Assembly: GCF_900103405.1 (NCBI RefSeq)
Contig: NZ_FNHX01000008.1
Span: 104,568-168,567, forward strand
Origin: Polaromonas sp. JS666
GTDB lineage: Bacteria; Pseudomonadota; Gammaproteobacteria; Burkholderiales; Burkholderiaceae_C
Length of the DNA stretch: 64,000 nt
Reading direction: 5' to 3'
Part shown: positions 54,434-63,183 of the stretch, piece by piece
Layout: every line of letters begins with the position of its first letter
Position numbering within the stretch: the first letter of the stretch is position 1
Made by a program: the position numbers and the translations under genes
The notes under the pieces: generated by a model
The model's input: only the letters and a program-made list of their open reading frames with translations
What the model was told of the DNA's origin: nothing
Database searches by the model: none

Positions 54434-56047
54434 TTGAACCACATGCTCCCCCTCATCAGCCGCCGCGTGCTCTGCGCCACGGCCGCGGCCGCCATGCTGG
54501 CCTGCGGCGCCGGCGCCGCGCTGGCCGCCACGCCCAAGGACACGCTGGTGCTGGCCTTCGGCTTTGACGACATCATCACCATGGACCCGGCCGAGGCCTT
54601 CGAGCTGTCCGCCGGTGAAGTCATGGGCAACACTTACGACCGCCTGCTGCGCCTGGACGTGAACGACCCTTCCAAGCTGGTGGGCGACGTGGCCAAGTCC
54701 TGGAGTGTCTCGGCCGACGGCAAGACCTATACCTTCGAGATCAAGCCCGGCCTCAAATTCGCCTCGGGCAATCCGCTGACGGCCGAAGAGGTGGCCTACT
54801 CGCTGCAGCGTGCCGTGATGCTGGACAAATCGCCGGCCTTCATCCTGACCCAGTTCGGTTTTTCCAAGACCAACGTCAAGGACAAGATCAAGGCCACCAG
54901 CCCGACCGTGCTGACCATGGAGACCGACAAGGCCTATGCGCCAACCTTCGTCTTCAACTGCCTGACGGCCAATGTGGCCGGCATCGTCGACATGAAGCTG
55001 GTGCAGTCCAAGGAGGTCAATGGCGACTGGGGCTATGCCTGGCTCAAGACCAACTACGCCGGCTCCGGCCCGCTCAAGCTGCGCGAATGGCGCGCCAATG
55101 AAATCGTGGCGCTGGAGCGCAACGACAACTACTACGGCACCAAGTCCAAACTCGCGCGCGTGATCTACCGCCACGTGAAGGAGTCGGCCACACAGCGCCT
55201 GTTGCTGGAAAAAGGCGATATCGACATCGCCCGCAACCTGAGCCCGCAGGACATCGCGGCGCTTTCGGCCAACAAGGACGTGAAGCTCACCTCCACGCCC
55301 AAGGGCACGGTCTACTACATCAGCCTGAACCAGAAGAACCCCAACCTGGCCAAGCCCGAGGTGCGCGAGGCCATGAAATACCTGGTCGACTACGGTGCCA
55401 TCGGCGACACGCTGATCAAGAACATCGGTGTGGTCAACCAGAACTTTTTGCCGCAGGGCCTGCTGGGCGCGAGCACCGAAAAGCCCTACAAGCTCGACGT
55501 GGCCAAGGCCAAACAGCTGCTGGCCAAGGCGGGCCTGCCCAACGGCTTCAAGGTGACCATAGACATGCGCACCATACAGCCGGTGCAGGGCATCACCGAA
55601 GCCTTCCAGCAGACGGCCAAGCAGGCCGGCATAGACATCGAGATCATTCCCGGCGACGGCAAGCAGACGCTGACCAAGTACCGCGCGCGCACCCACGACA
55701 TGTACATAGGCCAGTGGGGCGCCGACTACTGGGACCCGCATTCGAACGCCGACACCTTCACGCGCAACCCCGACAACGCCGACGACGCCAAGGCCAAGCC
55801 CCTGGCCTGGCGCAACGCCTGGGCGATTCCCGAGCTGACCAAGCAGTCGGACGCCGCCGTGCTGGAGCGCGATGCCGGCAAGCGCAAGAAGATGTACGAG
55901 GAGCTGCAGGCCGAGTTCCGCAAGACCAGCCCCTTCATCATGCTGTACCAGCAGACCGAGGTGGCGGCCTACCGCAGCAACGTCGACGGCCTGAAGCTGG
56001 GCCCGACCTTCGACAGCAACTACGTGTTCAACGTGTCCAAGCGCTGA
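54434..56047 (+). CDS. Dpp/Opp-type ABC transporter substrate-binding protein, 537 aa
   Basis: SBP family 5 lipid-independent periplasmic protein. The start is most likely TTG 54434, with GAAGGAA 7 nt upstream (ATG 54443 is possible). Signal peptide ends near AALAA (about residue 35). Mature part: LVLAFGFDDIITMDPAEAF, GNTYDRLLRLDV, the SBP_bac_5 block SWSVSADGKTYTFEIKPGLKF, and GQWGADYWDPHSNADTF. Encoded first in a five-gene ABC operon; with a dipeptidase downstream, di- or oligopeptides are the probable cargo, though this family also binds glutathione, opines and other compounds. Confidence 0.93.
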   Translation: MNHMLPLISRRVLCATAAAAMLACGAGAALAATPKDTLVLAFGFDDIITMDPAEAFELSAGEVMGNTYDRLLRLDVNDPSKLVGDVAKSWSVSADGKTYTFEIKPGLKFASGNPLTAEEVAYSLQRAVMLDKSPAFILTQFGFSKTNVKDKIKATSPTVLTMETDKAYAPTFVFNCLTANVAGIVDMKLVQSKEVNGDWGYAWLKTNYAGSGPLKLREWRANEIVALERNDNYYGTKSKLARVIYRHVKESATQRLLLEKGDIDIARNLSPQDIAALSANKDVKLTSTPKGTVYYISLNQKNPNLAKPEVREAMKYLVDYGAIGDTLIKNIGVVNQNFLPQGLLGASTEKPYKLDVAKAKQLLAKAGLPNGFKVTIDMRTIQPVQGITEAFQQTAKQAGIDIEIIPGDGKQTLTKYRARTHDMYIGQWGADYWDPHSNADTFTRNPDNADDAKAKPLAWRNAWAIPELTKQSDAAVLERDAGKRKKMYEELQAEFRKTSPFIMLYQQTEVAAYRSNVDGLKLGPTFDSNYVFNVSKR

Positions 56048-56061
56048 CGGCTCCACCGACT

Positions 56062-57156
56062 TTGGCCATCCCCGATCCCACGGCCGCCGGCGTGGCGCCG
56101 CTCAGCGCGGTGCGCACGCGCACGGCCGGCCAGCGCCTTGCACCGCACGCCAGGAGCTTTGGCAACTTCCTGGTGGTGATACTGCTCACCTACCTGGGCC
56201 TGCTCGCGGTCACGTTTTTCATAGGCCGGGTGATCCCGATAGACCCGGTGCTGGCCATCGTGGGCGACCGGGCGCCGGCCCATGTGATCGCGCGCGTGCG
56301 CGAAGAGCTGGGGCTGGACAAGCCGATCTACCAGCAGTTCTACATCTACCTGGGCAAGGTGCTCAAGGGCGACTTCGGCACCTCGGTGCTGACCGCCAAC
56401 CCGGTGATGACAGACATCAAGCGCGCCTTTCCGGCCACGCTGGAGCTGGCCAGCCTGGGCATCTTGATAGGCGCGGGCCTGGGCGTGCCGCTGGGCGTGT
56501 GGGCGGCCGTGCGGCGCGGCAAGCTGGTGGACCAGGTGGTGCGCGTGATAGGCCTGGTGGGTTATTCGGTGCCCATCTTCTGGCTGGGGCTGATGGCGCT
56601 GGTGGTGTTTTATGCGCGCCTGGGCTGGGTCTCGGGGCCGGGCCGCATCGACGTCAGCTATGAATACACGCTCACGCCCGTCACCGGCTTGCTGCTGCTG
56701 GACACCGCCATGGCCGGCGAGTGGGAGGCATTTCGCAATGTGTTTTCGCACCTGATCCTGCCAGCCTCGCTGCTCGGTTATTTCGCGCTGGCCTACATCA
56801 GCCGCATGACGCGTTCCTTCATGCTCAACGAACTCGCGCAGGAATACGTGATCGCCGCGCGCGCCAAGGGTTTGTCGGAGTCGCGCATCATCTGGCGCCA
56901 CGCGCTGCGCAATGCCATGGTGCCGCTGGTGACGGTGATTGCGCTGTCCTATGCCGGCCTGCTCGAAGGCTCGGTGCTGACCGAGACCGTGTTCGCCTGG
57001 CCGGGCCTGGGCCTGTACATCACCAACTCGCTGCAGAACGCCGACATGAATGCGGTGCTGGGCGGGACCATCATCGTGGGCTCGATTTTTGTGGGGCTGA
57101 ACCTGCTCTCCGACGTGCTCTACAAGCTGCTTGATCCAAGGACCCGCATTCGATGA
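56062..57156 (+). CDS. ABC transporter permease, DppB type, about 364 aa
   Basis: Six-helix permease with DppB hallmarks: REELGLDKPIYQQFYIYLG, GDFGTSVLTANPVMTDI, LGVPLGVWAAVRRGKLVD, GYSVPIFWLGLMAL and the EAA loop AAARAKGLSESRIIWRHALR (reads IAARAKGLS...HALRNAM). The start is uncertain: TTG 56062, GTG 56092 or GTG 56110; none has a strong ribosome site, and the first is nearest the preceding stop. Overlaps the next permease gene by 4 nt. Confidence 0.9.
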   Translation: MAIPDPTAAGVAPLSAVRTRTAGQRLAPHARSFGNFLVVILLTYLGLLAVTFFIGRVIPIDPVLAIVGDRAPAHVIARVREELGLDKPIYQQFYIYLGKVLKGDFGTSVLTANPVMTDIKRAFPATLELASLGILIGAGLGVPLGVWAAVRRGKLVDQVVRVIGLVGYSVPIFWLGLMALVVFYARLGWVSGPGRIDVSYEYTLTPVTGLLLLDTAMAGEWEAFRNVFSHLILPASLLGYFALAYISRMTRSFMLNELAQEYVIAARAKGLSESRIIWRHALRNAMVPLVTVIALSYAGLLEGSVLTETVFAWPGLGLYITNSLQNADMNAVLGGTIIVGSIFVGLNLLSDVLYKLLDPRTRIR

Positions 57157-58067
57157 CTTCCAAAGCCGCATTCTTGCGCAGCTGGCTGGACACCGACAGG
57201 CCCACCTCGCGCCGCCAGGCCTTTATGGGCCGGGTCTACCACGGCTGCCGCGATTTTTCACGCAACCGGCTGGCCATGCTGGGCCTCTTTATCGTGCTGG
57301 GCCTGGTCGGGGTGGCGATCTTTGCCGAGCTGCTGGTGCCTTATTCGGCCTATACCGGCGACCTGCGCACCACGCGCTTGCTGCCGCCTTCGTGGACGCA
57401 CTGGTTCGGCACCGACGACCAGGGGCGCGACATTTTTTCGCGCGTCATCATAGGCTCGCGCATCACGCTGATGGTGGTGATCCTGGTGGCGGTGCTGGCC
57501 GCGCCGCTGGGCCTGGTCGTCGGCACCGTGGCCGGTTATGCCGGCGGCTGGGTCGATGCGGTGCTGATGCGCATCACCGACATCTTTCTCGCGTTTCCGC
57601 GCCTCATCCTGGCGCTGGCCTTTGTCGCGGCGCTGGGGCCCGGCATACAGAACGCGGTGATCGCGATCGCCATTACCTCCTGGCCGCCTTATGCGCGCAT
57701 GGCGCGCGCCGAGACGTTGACGATACGCCAGACTGATTACATCGCCGCCGTGCAACTGCTAGGCGCCTCACCCTGGCGCATCGTGCTGGGCCACATCATG
57801 CCGCTGTGCGTGTCCTCAGTGATCGTGCGCGTCACGCTGGACATGGCCGGCATCATCCTGACCGCCGCCGGCCTGGGCTTTTTGGGCCTGGGCGCGCAGC
57901 CTCCCATGCCGGAGTGGGGCGCGATGATCGCCAACGGCCGCCTGTATGTGCTGGACCAGTGGTGGGTGGCGGCCGCGCCCGGCGCCGCGATTTTTATCGT
58001 GAGCCTGGCCTTCAACCTGCTGGGCGACGGCTTGCGCGACGCGCTGGACCCCAAGGCGGCCAAATGA
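57153..58067 (+). CDS. ABC transporter permease, DppC type, 304 aa
   Basis: Second permease of the importer. N-terminal OppC-like helix (RNRLAMLGLFIVLGLVGVAI), then HWFGTDDQGRDIFSRVIIGSR, the defining DppC/OppC motif, and the EAA-type loop YIAAVQLLGASPWRIVLGHI. Ends LLGDGLRDALDPK as usual. Overlaps both neighbours by 4 nt, consistent with tightly coupled translation of a stoichiometric complex. Confidence 0.95.
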   Translation: MTSKAAFLRSWLDTDRPTSRRQAFMGRVYHGCRDFSRNRLAMLGLFIVLGLVGVAIFAELLVPYSAYTGDLRTTRLLPPSWTHWFGTDDQGRDIFSRVIIGSRITLMVVILVAVLAAPLGLVVGTVAGYAGGWVDAVLMRITDIFLAFPRLILALAFVAALGPGIQNAVIAIAITSWPPYARMARAETLTIRQTDYIAAVQLLGASPWRIVLGHIMPLCVSSVIVRVTLDMAGIILTAAGLGFLGLGAQPPMPEWGAMIANGRLYVLDQWWVAAAPGAAIFIVSLAFNLLGDGLRDALDPKAAK

Positions 58068-58915
58068 CGGCGCATTCCGCAACACCCCTGCTCGTCGTTG
58101 AGGACCTGCGCGTCAGCTTTCCGCGCCGCGACGGCGGCATGACCGAAGCGGTGCGCGGTGTGTCTTTCACGCTGGGCCGCGAGCGCCTGGGCATCGTGGG
58201 GGAATCGGGCTCGGGCAAGTCGCAGACCGGCCGCGCCATCATGGGGCTGACCGCACCGGAGGGCCGCATCAGCGCCCAACGCCTGGAATTCTCTGGTACG
58301 GACCTGCTCAACTGCGTGCCGGCGCAGCGCCGTGCGCTGCGCGGCGGCCGCATCGCCATGGTGCTGCAGGACCCGAAGTTTTCGCTGAACCCGGTCATGA
58401 CGATTGGCGCGCAGATCGTGGAGACGCTGCAGGCCCACACGCGCGTCTCGTCGGCTGAAGCCAAAAAGCGCGCACTCGCCGCGCTGGAGTCGGTGCGCAT
58501 TGACGACCCGGCACGCGTCTTCAAGCTCTATCCGCATGAGGTCTCGGGCGGCATGGGCCAGCGCGCGATGATCGCCATGATGCTGATCGCCGACCCCGAC
58601 CTGCTGATCGCCGACGAGCCCACCTCGGCCCTGGACGTCACGGTGCAGCTGCAGGTGCTGTCCATACTCGACACCCTGGTGGCCGAACGCGGCATGGGCC
58701 TGATCCTGGTCTCGCACGACCTGCGGCTGGTATCCACCTTTTGCGACCGCATCCTCGTGATGTATGCCGGCCGCGTGGTGGAGGAGCTTGCCGCCGGCGG
58801 CCTGGCCCAGGCCAAACACCCTTACACACGCGGCCTGATGGCCTGCCTGCCGCAACTGGGCGCGTCCATCCATCCGCTGGCCACGCTGGACCGGAAACCG
58901 GAGTGGGCACTGTGA
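58064..58915 (+). CDS. ABC transporter ATP-binding protein, DppD type, 283 aa
   Basis: Walker A GESGSGKSQTG, a signature close to SGGMGQRAMIA, Walker B LLIADEPTSALDVT and H-loop VSHDLRL. The C-terminal oligopeptide ABC tail (HPYTRGLMACLPQ) is present but short and lacks an obvious Cys cluster for the Fe-S site seen in some DppD proteins. Start at ATG 58064 overlaps the DppC-type gene. Confidence 0.94.
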   Translation: MTAHSATPLLVVEDLRVSFPRRDGGMTEAVRGVSFTLGRERLGIVGESGSGKSQTGRAIMGLTAPEGRISAQRLEFSGTDLLNCVPAQRRALRGGRIAMVLQDPKFSLNPVMTIGAQIVETLQAHTRVSSAEAKKRALAALESVRIDDPARVFKLYPHEVSGGMGQRAMIAMMLIADPDLLIADEPTSALDVTVQLQVLSILDTLVAERGMGLILVSHDLRLVSTFCDRILVMYAGRVVEELAAGGLAQAKHPYTRGLMACLPQLGASIHPLATLDRKPEWAL

Positions 58916-59703
58916 ACGCACCGGTTTCCTCCGCATCGCTGGGCCTGGAGGTGAGCGGCCTGCGCGTGGTGTACGACGGTTTTGCCGCGGTGGCCGACAC
59001 GTCTTTCACCGTGAACCCCGGCGAGAGCTTCGGCATCGTCGGCGAATCGGGCTCGGGCAAGTCCACGGTGCTGCGCGCCATTTGCGGGCTGGCGCCGCGC
59101 ACGGCCGGCACGGTGCGGCTGCTGGGCCAGGACAGCGCGCCCGGCAGCAAGGCCTTCAGACGCCAGGTGCAGATGGTGTTCCAGGACCCATACGGCTCGC
59201 TGCACCCGCGCCACACGGTGGACCGCATCCTGGCCGAGCCGCTGGCCATCCACGGCATCCTCGATGCGGAGGCGCGCATAGAGCGCGCGCTTGAGGAAGT
59301 CGGCCTGGGCACGGGCTTTCGTTTTCGTTACCCGCACCAGCTTTCGGGCGGGCAGCGCCAGCGCATCGCGATCGCGCGGGCCCTGATCCTGGAGCCGCAA
59401 ATCCTGTTGCTGGACGAGCCCACCTCGGCGCTGGACGCCTCGGTGCAGGCCGAGGTGCTCAACCTGCTCGAAGAACTGCGGCGCCGGCGCGGCCTGACTT
59501 TCATCATGGTGAGCCACGACCTGGCCGTCGTCACCCATTTGTGCGAGCGGCTCATGGTGATGCAGCGCGGCCAGACGGTGGAGATGCTGCCTTCGGCCGA
59601 CCTGGCGGTGCGCAAGGTCACCAATGCCTACACGCTGAGCCTGATGGAAGCGTCCACCGGCTTCAAGCGCCGCGCCGAGGCCGGGGTGGCCACCACGGCG
59701 TAG
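58912..59703 (+). CDS. ABC transporter ATP-binding protein, DppF type, 263 aa
   Basis: Start at GTG 58912 overlapping the previous gene by 4 nt. Walker A GESGSGKSTVLR, Q-loop MVFQDPYGSLHPRHTVD (a strong DppF/OppF mark), signature SGGQRQRIAIARAL, Walker B LLLDEPTSALDAS and H-loop VSHDLAVV. The C-terminal tail is truncated relative to long OppF proteins. Forms the ATPase heterodimer with the DppD-type subunit. Confidence 0.95.
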   Translation: MNAPVSSASLGLEVSGLRVVYDGFAAVADTSFTVNPGESFGIVGESGSGKSTVLRAICGLAPRTAGTVRLLGQDSAPGSKAFRRQVQMVFQDPYGSLHPRHTVDRILAEPLAIHGILDAEARIERALEEVGLGTGFRFRYPHQLSGGQRQRIAIARALILEPQILLLDEPTSALDASVQAEVLNLLEELRRRRGLTFIMVSHDLAVVTHLCERLMVMQRGQTVEMLPSADLAVRKVTNAYTLSLMEASTGFKRRAEAGVATTA

Positions 59704-59776
59704 CGGTGGCTATTCTTGACTGGCGCATCGGGCGTGCGCGTGCTTTAATTTCCTTTCACCCACGGAGGCCTCCGAC

Positions 59777-60748
59777 ATGATCAACTGGGAAGCCCATGCC
59801 TGCCTGCCGCTGCACCCGGCGGCCGACTTTTCGCCCATGGACGCCTTGCGCGCCGCCGGCGTCAACTATGTGTCCATCAACGTCGGCATGGACATGAACC
59901 CGGTGTCGCAAATCATGGCGGTGATCGCCGCCTTCCGCACCAGGATCGCGGCGAACCCGGATCGCTACCGGCTGGTCTCCAGCGTGGAGGAGATCCGCGA
60001 AGCCGCCGCGGCGGGCCGGCTTGCCATCGGCTTTGACCTCGAAGGCGCGATGCCCTTGCAGGAGCACACCGAGATGGTGGCGCTGTACCGCGAGCTCGGC
60101 GTGCGGCAAATCCACTTTGCCTACAACCGCAACAACAGCGTGGCCGACGGCTGCCATGACGAGGCGCGCGGCCTCACGCCGCTGGGCCTGCGCATGGTGC
60201 GGGCCGTCAACAAGGCCGGCCTGCTCATGGACTGCTCGCACACCGGCCGGCGCTGCAGCCTGGACATCATGGCAGCTTCGTCAAAGCCGGTGATCTTCAG
60301 CCACGCCAACCCGCTGGCGCTGGTGGAGCACGGCCGCAACATCACTGACGAGCAGATACGCGCCTGCGCGGCCACCGGCGGCGTGGTCTGCATCTCGGGT
60401 GTTTCGGCTTTTCTCGGCACCAGCACGCCGCACGCCGGCGACATGGCGCGGCATGTGGCCTATGTGGCCGGCCTGGTGGGCGCGCAGCATGTGGGCATAG
60501 GCCTGGACATCAGCTTCCGCCAGGACGAACTCAACGACAACCCGCCCGGCGACTACGACCCGGACTACTGGTGGCCCAAGGCCGCCGGTTACGACCGCAG
60601 CGTTCAGCGCATGAGCTATACGCCGGTCGAAACCTGGCGACTGTTGCCCGAGGCGCTGCGCCAGGCGGGCCTGGGCGCGGCCGAGATCGAGGGCGTGATG
60701 GGCGACAATATGATGCGTGTCGCCGGCATCGCCTGGCAGCACGCCTGA
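59777..60748 (+). CDS. Membrane dipeptidase family (peptidase M19), 323 aa
   Basis: TIM-barrel metallopeptidase. Later ligands are conserved: Glu in FDLEGAMPL, His in LMDCSHTGRR, His and Arg in FSHANPLALVEHGRN, and Asp in GIGLDIS. The N-terminal HxD, which usually opens the site, reads HAC (His7-Cys9), so one metal ligand is missing; I recall other M19 subgroups of Pseudomonas and relatives without it. CGGAGG precedes ATG 59777. Found 73 nt after the peptide ABC genes; probably hydrolyses the imported dipeptide or a related amide. Confidence 0.88.
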   Translation: MINWEAHACLPLHPAADFSPMDALRAAGVNYVSINVGMDMNPVSQIMAVIAAFRTRIAANPDRYRLVSSVEEIREAAAAGRLAIGFDLEGAMPLQEHTEMVALYRELGVRQIHFAYNRNNSVADGCHDEARGLTPLGLRMVRAVNKAGLLMDCSHTGRRCSLDIMAASSKPVIFSHANPLALVEHGRNITDEQIRACAATGGVVCISGVSAFLGTSTPHAGDMARHVAYVAGLVGAQHVGIGLDISFRQDELNDNPPGDYDPDYWWPKAAGYDRSVQRMSYTPVETWRLLPEALRQAGLGAAEIEGVMGDNMMRVAGIAWQHA

Positions 60749-60776
60749 ACCTCCCGCAACCCACTGGCAGTCCCAC

Positions 60777-61223
60777 ATGTCTTCCATCACGCTTCGTTTT
60801 CTGGCCGAACCCAGCACCGTCAACTTTGGCGGCAAAGTCCATGGCGGCACCGTCATGAAATGGATTGACGAGGCCGGTTATGCCTGCGCCACCAGCTGGG
60901 CCAAGCGCTACTGCGTGACCGTTTCGGTGGGCAGCATACGTTTTCAGCGCCCCATCATGATCGGCGACCTGGTCGAGGTTGAAGCCCGGCTGGCCTATAC
61001 CGGCAAGACCAGCCTGAACATCTCGGTGGAAGTGCGCGCCGGCGACATGAAAATCGGCCAGATGGCGGTGATCACCGAATGCCTGGTGGTGTTTGTCGCG
61101 GTGGACCTGGACGGCAAGGCCTTGCCCGCCCAGGAATGGCGGCCCGAGACCCCCGGCGACGTCGCGCTGGCCCAGCGCGTCAAGGCGCACCTGGACGCCG
61201 CGCGCAGCATGCAGCTGTCCTGA
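60777..61223 (+). CDS. Hotdog-fold acyl-CoA thioesterase, YciA-like, 148 aa
   Basis: Single hotdog domain with FGGKVHGGTVMKWIDEAGY, matching the catalytic loop and Asp of YciA/acyl-CoA hydrolases, and VSVGSIRFQRPIMIGDLVEV. Start at ATG 60777, 28 nt after the dipeptidase. May release CoA from short acyl-CoAs; its place in the peptide cluster suggests clearance of acyl-CoA intermediates, but this is inference. Physiological substrate unknown. Confidence 0.9.
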   Translation: MSSITLRFLAEPSTVNFGGKVHGGTVMKWIDEAGYACATSWAKRYCVTVSVGSIRFQRPIMIGDLVEVEARLAYTGKTSLNISVEVRAGDMKIGQMAVITECLVVFVAVDLDGKALPAQEWRPETPGDVALAQRVKAHLDAARSMQLS

Positions 61224-61243
61224 GCCGCGTCCCCCGCCCGCCG

Positions 61244-62164
61244 ATGCAACACAATGCCCTGACAGGCCGCGACCTGGCGGCCGCCCTGACCGTGGTCGTG
61301 CTGTGGGGCATCAATTTTGTGGTGATGAAATTCGCGCTGCGCGACTTCACACCGTTTCAGCTCGGCACCGCCCGCTATGTGTTCGCCGCCCTGCCTTTGG
61401 TGCTGCTGATACGCCCGCCCAAGATCGCGTGGAAGTGGATTGTGTTCTATGGCCTCTTCCAGGGTGTGGGGCAGTTCGGCATTTTGTTTCTCGCCCTCAA
61501 GGTCGGCATGACGGCGGCGCTGGCCTCGGTGTTGCAGCAGACCCAGGTGTTCTGGACGGCGCTGTTCGGTTTTGTGCTGCTGCATGAACGCGCCAGCCGC
61601 CCTCTGCAGGCCGGCCTGGTGCTCGCGGCCCTGGGCCTGGCCTGCTTCGCGCTCAACTACGTGGGCACGGACGGCAGCAGCGCCACCACGCCGCTGGGCT
61701 TTTTGCTCACGCTCTGCGCGGCGGCCATGTGGGCCATGTCCAACATCGTGGCGCGGCGCGTGCAGCAGGCTTACAAGGACTATTCGCCGCTGGCTTTTGT
61801 GGTGTGGAGCAGCCTGGTCGCGGTGCTGCCGTTTGCCGCCCTCTCCTGGACGTTCGACCCCGAGCCCCTGCGCTGGCACTGGCTGGAGGCGCGCGCCTCG
61901 AGCTTGGCCGCTGTGGCCTACCTGGGCTGGGCCGCCACCATCCTGGGTTACGGCCTGTGGACGAACCTGCTCAAGCGCCACCCCGCGAACCGCGTCGCGC
62001 CTTTCAGCCTGGGTGTGCCCGTCGTCGGGTTGGCCACCGGCATGCTGGTGCTGGGCGAGGTCGTCACGCCCTGGCAATGGGCGGGCGTCGCGTTTGTGGT
62101 GGTCGCGCTGGCTTGTGTGATGTTGGGCGGGCGGGTGTTCAGGCCGGGCCCGCAACAGACCTGA
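61244..62164 (+). CDS. EamA-family (DMT) transporter, 306 aa
   Basis: Ten predicted helices in two EamA domains: LTVVVLWGINFVVMKFAL, FWTALFGFVLLHERASRPLQ and AAMWAMSNIVARRVQQ, then FSLGVPVVGLATGMLVLGE. Start at ATG 61244. Resembles YedA/RhaT-like exporters; substrate unknown. Shares 26 nt at its end with the convergent LysR gene, and could continue the preceding transcript (20-nt gap). Confidence 0.92.
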   Translation: MQHNALTGRDLAAALTVVVLWGINFVVMKFALRDFTPFQLGTARYVFAALPLVLLIRPPKIAWKWIVFYGLFQGVGQFGILFLALKVGMTAALASVLQQTQVFWTALFGFVLLHERASRPLQAGLVLAALGLACFALNYVGTDGSSATTPLGFLLTLCAAAMWAMSNIVARRVQQAYKDYSPLAFVVWSSLVAVLPFAALSWTFDPEPLRWHWLEARASSLAAVAYLGWAATILGYGLWTNLLKRHPANRVAPFSLGVPVVGLATGMLVLGEVVTPWQWAGVAFVVVALACVMLGGRVFRPGPQQT

Positions 62165-63080
62165 CGCCGGCCGCCTGCCTGTCGCCAAACCAGGCCGCCA
62201 GCAGCTCCAGCGTGTAGCGCACCTTGGCCGGTTGCTCGCCGCGTCGCGGCGTGACGGCGTACACCGGCATGTCTTCCATGCGCCAGCCCGGCAGCACCGG
62301 CAGCAAGCGGCCTTCGGCCAGCGCCTTGCGGTCGTCCTCGCTCACGCCCATGCTGATGCCCCAGCCGGCGACGGCCAGCGCGTGCAGCGCCGTGACCTGC
62401 GACACCTGCACCCTGCCTTCCAGCCTCAGGGTTTCGCATTCGCCGGACGGGCCCAGCAGCTCCAGCATGTCCGCGTTGTTGCTGCTGTTGGGTTTGCTGC
62501 CCAGCCAGTCGTGGCGCAGCAAATCCTGCGGCGTGGCGGGCCAGCCGCGTTCGGCCAGGTAGGCCGGCGAGGCGCAGAGCTGGCGCGCCGTGCTGCCCAG
62601 CTTGCGCGCGACCAGGCTGGAGTCGGCCATCTCGCCTACGCGCACCGCGATGTCCACACGCTCCGCGATCAGGTCTATCAGCTTGTCGTCCAGCAGCAGG
62701 CGCAGGCTGAGCCTGGGGTAGCCGCGCAGCGGCGCCAGCGCCGAGGCCAGCAGGCTGCCGAAGCCCACGGGCGCGGCCAGCCGCAGCTCGCCCTCGGGTT
62801 CGTCGCGCAGGCGCACCAGGGCTTGCTCGGCCTCGCGCGCGGCGCCCACCATGGCCGCGCAACCGGCGTGGTAGCGCTCGCCGGCCTCGGTCAGCGTGAG
62901 GCGCCGGGTCGAGCGGTGCAGCAGGGCCAGGCCCAGCGCCTGTTCCAGCTGGCGCAAATGCTGGCTCACGGCCGAAGGCGTCATGCCCAAGCGGCGCGCC
63001 GCCGCCGTCAGCGAGCCTGCCGCCACCACCTCGGCAAAGACGGCCATGCGCTTGAGTTGGTCCAGGGATTTATCGCTCAT
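62139..63080 (-). CDS. LysR-family transcriptional regulator, 313 aa
   Basis: Helix-turn-helix at residues about 10-65 (VFAEVVAAGSLTAAARRLGM, SAVSQHLRQLEQALGLALLH), then the LysR substrate domain (GELRLAAPVGFGSLLASAL). Resembles the DhcR/PcaQ-free CrgA/AaeR-like group. Divergent from an NAD(P)H-binding protein, typical of LysR local control; a 7-nt inverted repeat occurs in the shared 103-nt gap. Confidence 0.94.
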   Translation of the reverse strand: MSDKSLDQLKRMAVFAEVVAAGSLTAAARRLGMTPSAVSQHLRQLEQALGLALLHRSTRRLTLTEAGERYHAGCAAMVGAAREAEQALVRLRDEPEGELRLAAPVGFGSLLASALAPLRGYPRLSLRLLLDDKLIDLIAERVDIAVRVGEMADSSLVARKLGSTARQLCASPAYLAERGWPATPQDLLRHDWLGSKPNSSNNADMLELLGPSGECETLRLEGRVQVSQVTALHALAVAGWGISMGVSEDDRKALAEGRLLPVLPGWRMEDMPVYAVTPRRGEQPAKVRYTLELLAAWFGDRQAAGVRSVAGPA

Positions 63081-63092
63081 TGATTAGTTGTA

Positions 63093-63139
63093 CTTCACAG
63101 TGTTGTCGGATTTTGCCGTCTATTCAGTTACTTGTGAAG
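63093..63139. promoter_or_regulatory. Inverted repeat in the LysR/NAD(P)H-binding gene gap
   Basis: CTTCACA (63093-63099) and TGTGAAG (63133-63139) are perfect inverted arms separated by 33 nt. LysR proteins often contact two such half-regions between divergent genes. It does not fit the usual T-N11-A core exactly, so assignment to the adjacent LysR is tentative. Confidence 0.4.
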
Positions 63140-63183
63140 CAATCAAACTAACAGCTTCTTTCAACCACAGGGAAATCTCCACC

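Noticed and set aside
54074..56056. 660-codon frame antisense to the ABC binding protein
   Set aside because: Crosses the divergent regulatory region and the SBP gene; no domain seen.
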